Below are positions 60,605 to 64,000 of a stretch of DNA of 64,000 nt, one piece after another. The stretch comes from Actinomadura macrotermitis. GTDB lineage: Bacteria; Actinomycetota; Actinomycetes; Streptosporangiales; Streptosporangiaceae. Below the pieces are notes generated by a model. It did not search any database. It was given only the letters and a program-made list of their open reading frames with translations, and was not told the DNA's origin. The stretch covers positions 434,001-498,000 of the forward strand of contig NZ_WEGH01000005.1 in assembly GCF_009604375.1 (NCBI RefSeq), given 5' to 3'. The stretch's first letter is position 1. Every line of letters begins with the position of its first letter. Made by a program: the position numbers and the translations under genes.

Positions 60605-61186
60605 TCAGGCGGTGGCGTACACGGCCCGGCCCAGTTCGGCCTGCAGCGTCGCGAGCGTCACCGCCCCGACGAGGACGATCCCGTCCGGGAACCGGAAGAC
60701 CGGTACCGGCGGGCCGGACGCGGGGGCGGGCTGCACGAGATCCGCGGGAAGCGGTTCGCCGTTCCAGGGCATGCCGAACGCGGAGGCCAGGTCCCGCAGC
60801 ACACCCGCGTCGGCGACGTCCAGGCCGTCGGTGAAGTAGGCGCGGTACAGGCGTGCGGCCATTTCCTCGGCCGTGCCGTGCGCGGCCGCCAGGGCGATGA
60901 GCCGGTGGGCGCCGGTGGTGTCGGCGGGCACGATCCGGTCGAGGTTCATCACCAGGCCGTCCGCTGCGGCCTCCCGTGCGATCCGCTCGGCCCGCATGCT
61001 GGAGGCGAGCCGGGAATGCACCCGGCCCGGCGGCGATCCCGCTGATGTGACCGCGCTCCGGTAAGGCCTGAAGACCACCGTCAGCTCGCCTCCGCCGGCC
61101 CGGTGCTCCGCGGCGGCGCGGTGCAGGCGGGCATAGCCGAGCGCCGACCAGGCGCAGGCGATGTCGTGGATGATCTCAACCTTCAC
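60605..61186 (-). CDS. DsbA-family protein, single-Cys active site
   Basis: A 193-residue protein of the DsbA/FrnE thioredoxin-like family: MKVEIIHDIACAWSALGYAR at the N-terminus, the inserted helical domain with SSMRAERIAREAAADGLVMN, and the cis-Pro strand PVPVFRFPDGIVLVGAVTLA. The motif is CAWS where FrnE-type members have CPWC or CPWS, so only one Cys remains and disulfide exchange of the usual type is unlikely. FrnE-like proteins act in polyketide tailoring or oxidative stress. There is no signal peptide. GTG 61186 is used. It is divergent from a TetR gene with two matching operators between. Confidence 0.8.
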   Translation of the reverse strand: MKVEIIHDIACAWSALGYARLHRAAAEHRAGGGELTVVFRPYRSAVTSAGSPPGRVHSRLASSMRAERIAREAAADGLVMNLDRIVPADTTGAHRLIALAAAHGTAEEMAARLYRAYFTDGLDVADAGVLRDLASAFGMPWNGEPLPADLVQPAPASGPPVPVFRFPDGIVLVGAVTLATLQAELGRAVYATA

Positions 61187-61209
61187 GAGCCTTGTCCCTT
61201 GCTGGCGGC

Positions 61210-61223
61210 ACGGATCGTTCCGT
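61210..61223. promoter_or_regulatory. TetR operator, copy 1
   Basis: ACGGATCGTTCCGT at 61210-61223, 13 of 14 positions equal to the copy at 61263-61276. It is the core of a longer dyad GCGGCACGGA (61205-61214) / TCCGTGCCGC (61219-61228). It lies just upstream of the DsbA-like gene start, where a repressor would block transcription. Confidence 0.6.
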
Positions 61224-61262
61224 GCCGCTTCAGCATGGCCGCCGCCGTCGGCCCATGTCAAC

Positions 61263-61276
61263 ACGGAACGTTCCGT
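61263..61276. promoter_or_regulatory. TetR operator, copy 2
   Basis: ACGGAACGTTCCGT is a perfect 14-bp palindrome 25 bp before the TetR start codon and 53 bp from the other copy. Two near-identical sites between divergent genes point to autoregulation together with control of the DsbA-like gene. Confidence 0.65.
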
Positions 61277-61301
61277 ATCGCCTGAATGCTAGGCTGGTCC
61301 C

Positions 61302-61889
61302 ATGTCCCCCAGACGTCCCGAGCGCCGCAGCGAAGAGTCCGCCAACGCCGTCATCCGGGCCGCCATGGAGCTGTGCCAGGAGGTCGGGTACCGCAAGCTC
61401 AGCATCGAGGGCATCGCCGCCCGGGCCGGGGTCGGCAAGAACACGATCTACCGGTGGTGGCCGTCCAAGGCCGCCGTGCTGCTGGACGGCCTCCTGTCCA
61501 CCTGGAGGGTGGACGCGTCCTTCCCCGACACCGGCGACTTCGCCGCCGACATCAAGGCGCAGATGACGGCGGCCGCCCGCCTCCTCGGCGACCCGGACGT
61601 CCTCCCCCACTACCGCGCGCTGATCGGCGAGGCCCAGCACGACCCCGAACTCCACCAGGCCCTGTGGGACCGCTTCATCGGCCACCTGGCGGGGGCCGCC
61701 GTCGAGCGCATCAAGGCCGCGCAGCGCGCGGGGCAGATCCGCGCCGACGCCGACCCGGTCCTTGTCACCGAACTGCTCTACGGCGCCGCCTACTACCGGA
61801 TGCTGCTCACCCCGCGCGCCGTGGACGCCGGCCATGTCAGCGCCGTCATCGACCTCGCCCTCGCCGGCCTCGCCCCGTCCCAGGGCTGA
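61302..61889 (+). CDS. TetR-family transcriptional regulator
   Basis: A 195-residue TetR-type regulator. The HTH is VIRAAMELCQEVGYRKLSIE, GIAARAGVGKNTIYRWWPSK and AAVLLDGL. The C-terminal TetR_C_11-like ligand domain has FAADIKAQMTAAARLLGDPD and ELLYGAAYYRMLLTPR. It starts at ATG 61302 and is divergent from the DsbA-like gene with two operator copies between, so it most likely represses both. The ligand may be an electrophile or drug. It is convergent with the LysR gene at 61902, with 12 bp between the stops. Confidence 0.88.
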   Translation: MSPRRPERRSEESANAVIRAAMELCQEVGYRKLSIEGIAARAGVGKNTIYRWWPSKAAVLLDGLLSTWRVDASFPDTGDFAADIKAQMTAAARLLGDPDVLPHYRALIGEAQHDPELHQALWDRFIGHLAGAAVERIKAAQRAGQIRADADPVLVTELLYGAAYYRMLLTPRAVDAGHVSAVIDLALAGLAPSQG

Positions 61890-61901
61890 GTTCGCAGCAG
61901 G

Positions 61902-62801
61902 TCAGGCGGGCCGGTCCTCGGGTTCGCCGGTCTGCCAGTTCCAGCCGGTGAGCGTGGTGCGCATCAGGCGGGCGGCGTCCGGGAGATGGTTGCCGGTACC
62001 CCAGTGCAGGGTGAGCGTGCGGCGGCAGCCGGGGTGGTCGACGGGGATCCAGGCGACGGGATAGGGCAGAGCGGTGTGCCGGGCGACGCCGGGATTGAGG
62101 CCGATACCGAGCCCGGCGCGGATCAGCTCCTGGATGGCGGTGGCCTCGTCGGCCTCGCAGACGATCTTCGGGGTGAGGCCCCTCTCGGCGAAGAGCCGGT
62201 CCAGGAGGCTGCGCTGCCAGTGTCCTTTGCGGGCGGTGACGAAGGGCCGGCCGGCGAGGTCGTCGACGCGCACCGAGGTGCGGCCCGCCAGCGGGTGGTC
62301 CAGGGACGTGACGACCCCCACCGGCTCGTCGAGCAGCAGGGCCGCCTCCAGCCCCTCGGCCGGGATCGGCTGCGAGGCGACGCAGAGGTCGATGTCCTGG
62401 GCCCGCAGGCTCCGGGCCATCTCCTCGGCGGACATCTGCTGGAGCACGACGTCGGCGGAGGGATGGGCGCGCTTGTACGCCGCGAGCGGGCCGGTGAGGG
62501 CCAGGAAGGTCTCCGACGCCAGCCGCACGCTGCCGAAGCCCGCGCCGGTGGCCTCGGCGACGGCCCGCCGTCCCGCGTCCAGCTCGCCGAGGGCGCGTTC
62601 GACGTGCTCGCCGAAGAGCCGCCCGGCGGCGTTGAGCCGGAGCCGCCCGGCCCGGTCGAACAGCGGCGTGCCGAGCTCGTTCTCCAGCCGGGCGATGGTG
62701 CGGCTCAGCGACGGCTGGGCGACGCGGAGTTCGGCGGCCGCGCGGCTGAGGTGCTCCAGCCGCGCCACCACCAGGAACTGCCTGAGCGTGTTCAGCTCCA
62801 T
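61902..62801 (-). CDS. LysR-family transcriptional regulator
   Basis: A 299-residue LysR regulator: MELNTLRQFLVVARLEHLSR, AAAELRVAQPSLSRTIARLE and NELGTPLFDRAGRL form the HTH. The effector domain contains GFGSVRLASETFLALTGPLA and LDEPVGVVTSLDHPLAG. Start ATG 62801 is at the HTH. It is divergent from a membrane protein and multicopper oxidase, with an AT-rich gap (about 62840-62890) likely holding its site. It may control them, which is inferred from position alone. Confidence 0.85.
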   Translation of the reverse strand: MELNTLRQFLVVARLEHLSRAAAELRVAQPSLSRTIARLENELGTPLFDRAGRLRLNAAGRLFGEHVERALGELDAGRRAVAEATGAGFGSVRLASETFLALTGPLAAYKRAHPSADVVLQQMSAEEMARSLRAQDIDLCVASQPIPAEGLEAALLLDEPVGVVTSLDHPLAGRTSVRVDDLAGRPFVTARKGHWQRSLLDRLFAERGLTPKIVCEADEATAIQELIRAGLGIGLNPGVARHTALPYPVAWIPVDHPGCRRTLTLHWGTGNHLPDAARLMRTTLTGWNWQTGEPEDRPA

Positions 62802-62927
62802 GGCCTTCTTCCCGCCCTTCGGTCATACCGTTCGGGACATAACAGGATAGCAATATTGATCTTTGACGTGATCACTTTGGAGGCATAGCTTCGCGGTTGA
62901 TCGAGCACCGGAGAAGGAGGGGGCCTC

Positions 62928-63392
62928 ATGGTCACCGCAGCCAGAAGGTTCCGCCCGGCCCCGACGGGCCGGGCGGGCGCCGCGCCACGGACGAGACCCG
63001 CCGGGTGGGCGCTGCGGGCGGTCGTCAGCGCGCACATGGCCGTGATCTTCGGCCAGCCGGTGTTCGCCGGGGTGTACCTGAGCGGCGACTACGACGGCCT
63101 GCGCTGGCACGCGGCCGGCGCGGACCTGGTCACCTACGCCGGCTACCTGCAGCTGATCGCGGCGATCGTGGTCTGGGTCCGGCTGCGGCGGGCCTGGCCG
63201 GCGGCCGCCGCGCTGGCCCTGGTCGCGGCCGAGACGGTGCAGTACTTCGCCGGGCTGGACGGGGCGCTGTGGCTGCACCTCCCCCTGGGCGTGCTGACGA
63301 TCGCCGGCCTCGCCGTGATGTTCGTCGGCGTGTGGCGCCTGCCCCTGTGGCGGGCCGGGCAGCGGCAGCCGGAGGCCGAAGCCGATGCGTGA
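62928..63392 (+). CDS. Four-helix integral membrane protein
   Basis: A 154-residue membrane protein. A basic N-terminal tail (residues 1-28) leads to four hydrophobic helices (AVVSAHMAVIFGQPVFAGVY, YAGYLQLIAAIVVWVRL, AAAALALVAAETVQYFAGL, LPLGVLTIAGLAVMFVGVWR). No family was recognised with certainty. Its end overlaps the multicopper oxidase start by eight bases, so the two are translated together and a partner role in copper or oxidase assembly is possible. GAAGGAGGGGG lies before ATG 62928. Confidence 0.7.
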   Translation: MVTAARRFRPAPTGRAGAAPRTRPAGWALRAVVSAHMAVIFGQPVFAGVYLSGDYDGLRWHAAGADLVTYAGYLQLIAAIVVWVRLRRAWPAAAALALVAAETVQYFAGLDGALWLHLPLGVLTIAGLAVMFVGVWRLPLWRAGQRQPEAEADA

Positions 63393-64000
63393 GCAGGAGA
63401 GGGACGAGCCCCGCGGAATGGCCAGGCGCCAGGTGCTCGGCATCGGCGGGGCGCTCGGGCTGATGACGGCCACCGGACTGACGACCGCGGCCGCGCTGTC
63501 GCGCCGCCCGGCGGCGACGGGCGCCGAACTGCGCAGCGCCCTGCCGCTGCCGCCCCCGTTCCAGGCGCCGCTGCCGATCCCCGCCGTGCTGGCGCCGGCC
63601 GGCACCGCGGGCGGGACCGACCGTTACGAGATCACCCAGCGGCAGGCGAGCGCGCAGATCCTGCCCGGCGTCCAGACGCCGCTGTGGACCTACAACGGCA
63701 CCTTTCCCGGGCCGACGATCGAGTCGCGCCGCGGCCGGCCGGTCACCGTGACGCACCACAACCGGCTGCCCGTGCCGACCGTGGTGCACCTGCACGGCGG
63801 ACGGACCCCGGCGGCGTCCGACGGGTACCCCACCGATCTCGTCCTGCCCGAGGGGTGGCAGGAGGCCGGCCACGGCATGGGCCACGGCGGCCACGGCATG
63901 CAGGGGATGCGGGATCCGCGGGCGGTGCGGTCCAGGCTGACGCGGGACTACACGTTCCCGCTGGACCAGCGGCCGACGCTGCTCTGGTACCACGACCACC
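63385..64000 (+). CDS. Multicopper oxidase, cut by window end
   Basis: The first 205 residues of a multicopper oxidase of the CotA/bilirubin-oxidase-like class. A Tat signal is evident (twin Arg in GMARRQVLGIGGALGLMTAT), so the enzyme should be exported folded. The first cupredoxin domain has the type 2/3 copper motifs VVHLHGG and WYHDH, and TYNGTFPGPTIESRRGRPVT typical of the family. Between them an inserted loop GHGMGHGGHGMQGM is rich in Met and His, like loops in copper-tolerance oxidases, suggesting copper binding or cuprous oxidase activity. The other domains lie beyond the window. Confidence 0.85.
   Translation, partial: MREQERDEPRGMARRQVLGIGGALGLMTATGLTTAAALSRRPAATGAELRSALPLPPPFQAPLPIPAVLAPAGTAGGTDRYEITQRQASAQILPGVQTPLWTYNGTFPGPTIESRRGRPVTVTHHNRLPVPTVVHLHGGRTPAASDGYPTDLVLPEGWQEAGHGMGHGGHGMQGMRDPRAVRSRLTRDYTFPLDQRPTLLWYHDH

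Overview
This is high-GC DNA with actinomycete signatures. DUF6301/TY-Chap, DUF6518, CU044_5270, SMI1/KNR4 and TipAS-MerR families all occur, starts are often GTG, and ATGA/GTGA stop-start overlaps are common. The mix fits Streptosporangiales (Actinomadura-like), but that placement is inferred from gene content only. No rRNA, no convincing tRNA and no CRISPR array was seen.

Bases 1-22,000 are an accessory region full of decayed mobile DNA. It holds two serine-recombinase fragments (about 1361-1483 and 4652-5045), an IS110-type transposase fragment (4067-4325), a frameshifted tyrosine recombinase (5532-6612) with a perfect 17-bp inverted repeat just upstream, and a Tn3-type transposase tail (18860-19027). 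Among these sit a DUF6301/TY-Chap pair, an SMI1/KNR4 protein, a cysteine-rich unknown, and a STAND-like ATPase with C-terminal helical repeats (8022-10521) split by a 7-bp homopolymer. A second, decayed copy of that ATPase lies at about 16900-17285. Small regulator/enzyme pairs fill the rest: LysR/tautomerase, TetR/carboxylesterase, MerR/hydrolase and HxlR/EthD.

Bases 22,258-38,062 hold a two-gene minus-strand operon that dominates the window. The first gene encodes a 4309-residue Tc-toxin A-like protein. Its VRP1-like N-terminus, neuraminidase-like region, pore helices and TcB-binding C-terminus are interrupted by two blocks of hemopexin-like blades (about 24 and 8 by eye). The second gene, 10 nt downstream, encodes a 954-residue protein with a disordered Ser/Asp-rich N-terminus, nuclear-localisation-like basic clusters and a duplicated C-terminal module. 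No TcB or TcC gene is present, so this may be an unusual Tc-like delivery system with a separate cargo.

Bases 38,683-64,000 look more like ordinary chromosome. They carry a cynR-cynT-cynS cyanate cluster, an ECF42 sigma/DGPF-protein pair, a pyrroline-5-carboxylate-reductase-like gene broken by a 17-bp tandem duplication beside a PLP dehydratase and an Lrp regulator, and an ECF sigma/CU044_5270 pair. They also carry a VOC/TipAS-MerR operon behind a MerR-type promoter, a GNAT-aminotransferase fusion coupled to cdsA, a XerC-like recombinase, a pyruvate-oxidase-like ThDP enzyme, an erythromycin-esterase-like gene opposite a two-headed MerR regulator, a DsbA-like/TetR pair with twin operators, and a LysR gene facing a membrane protein and a multicopper oxidase cut by the window end.
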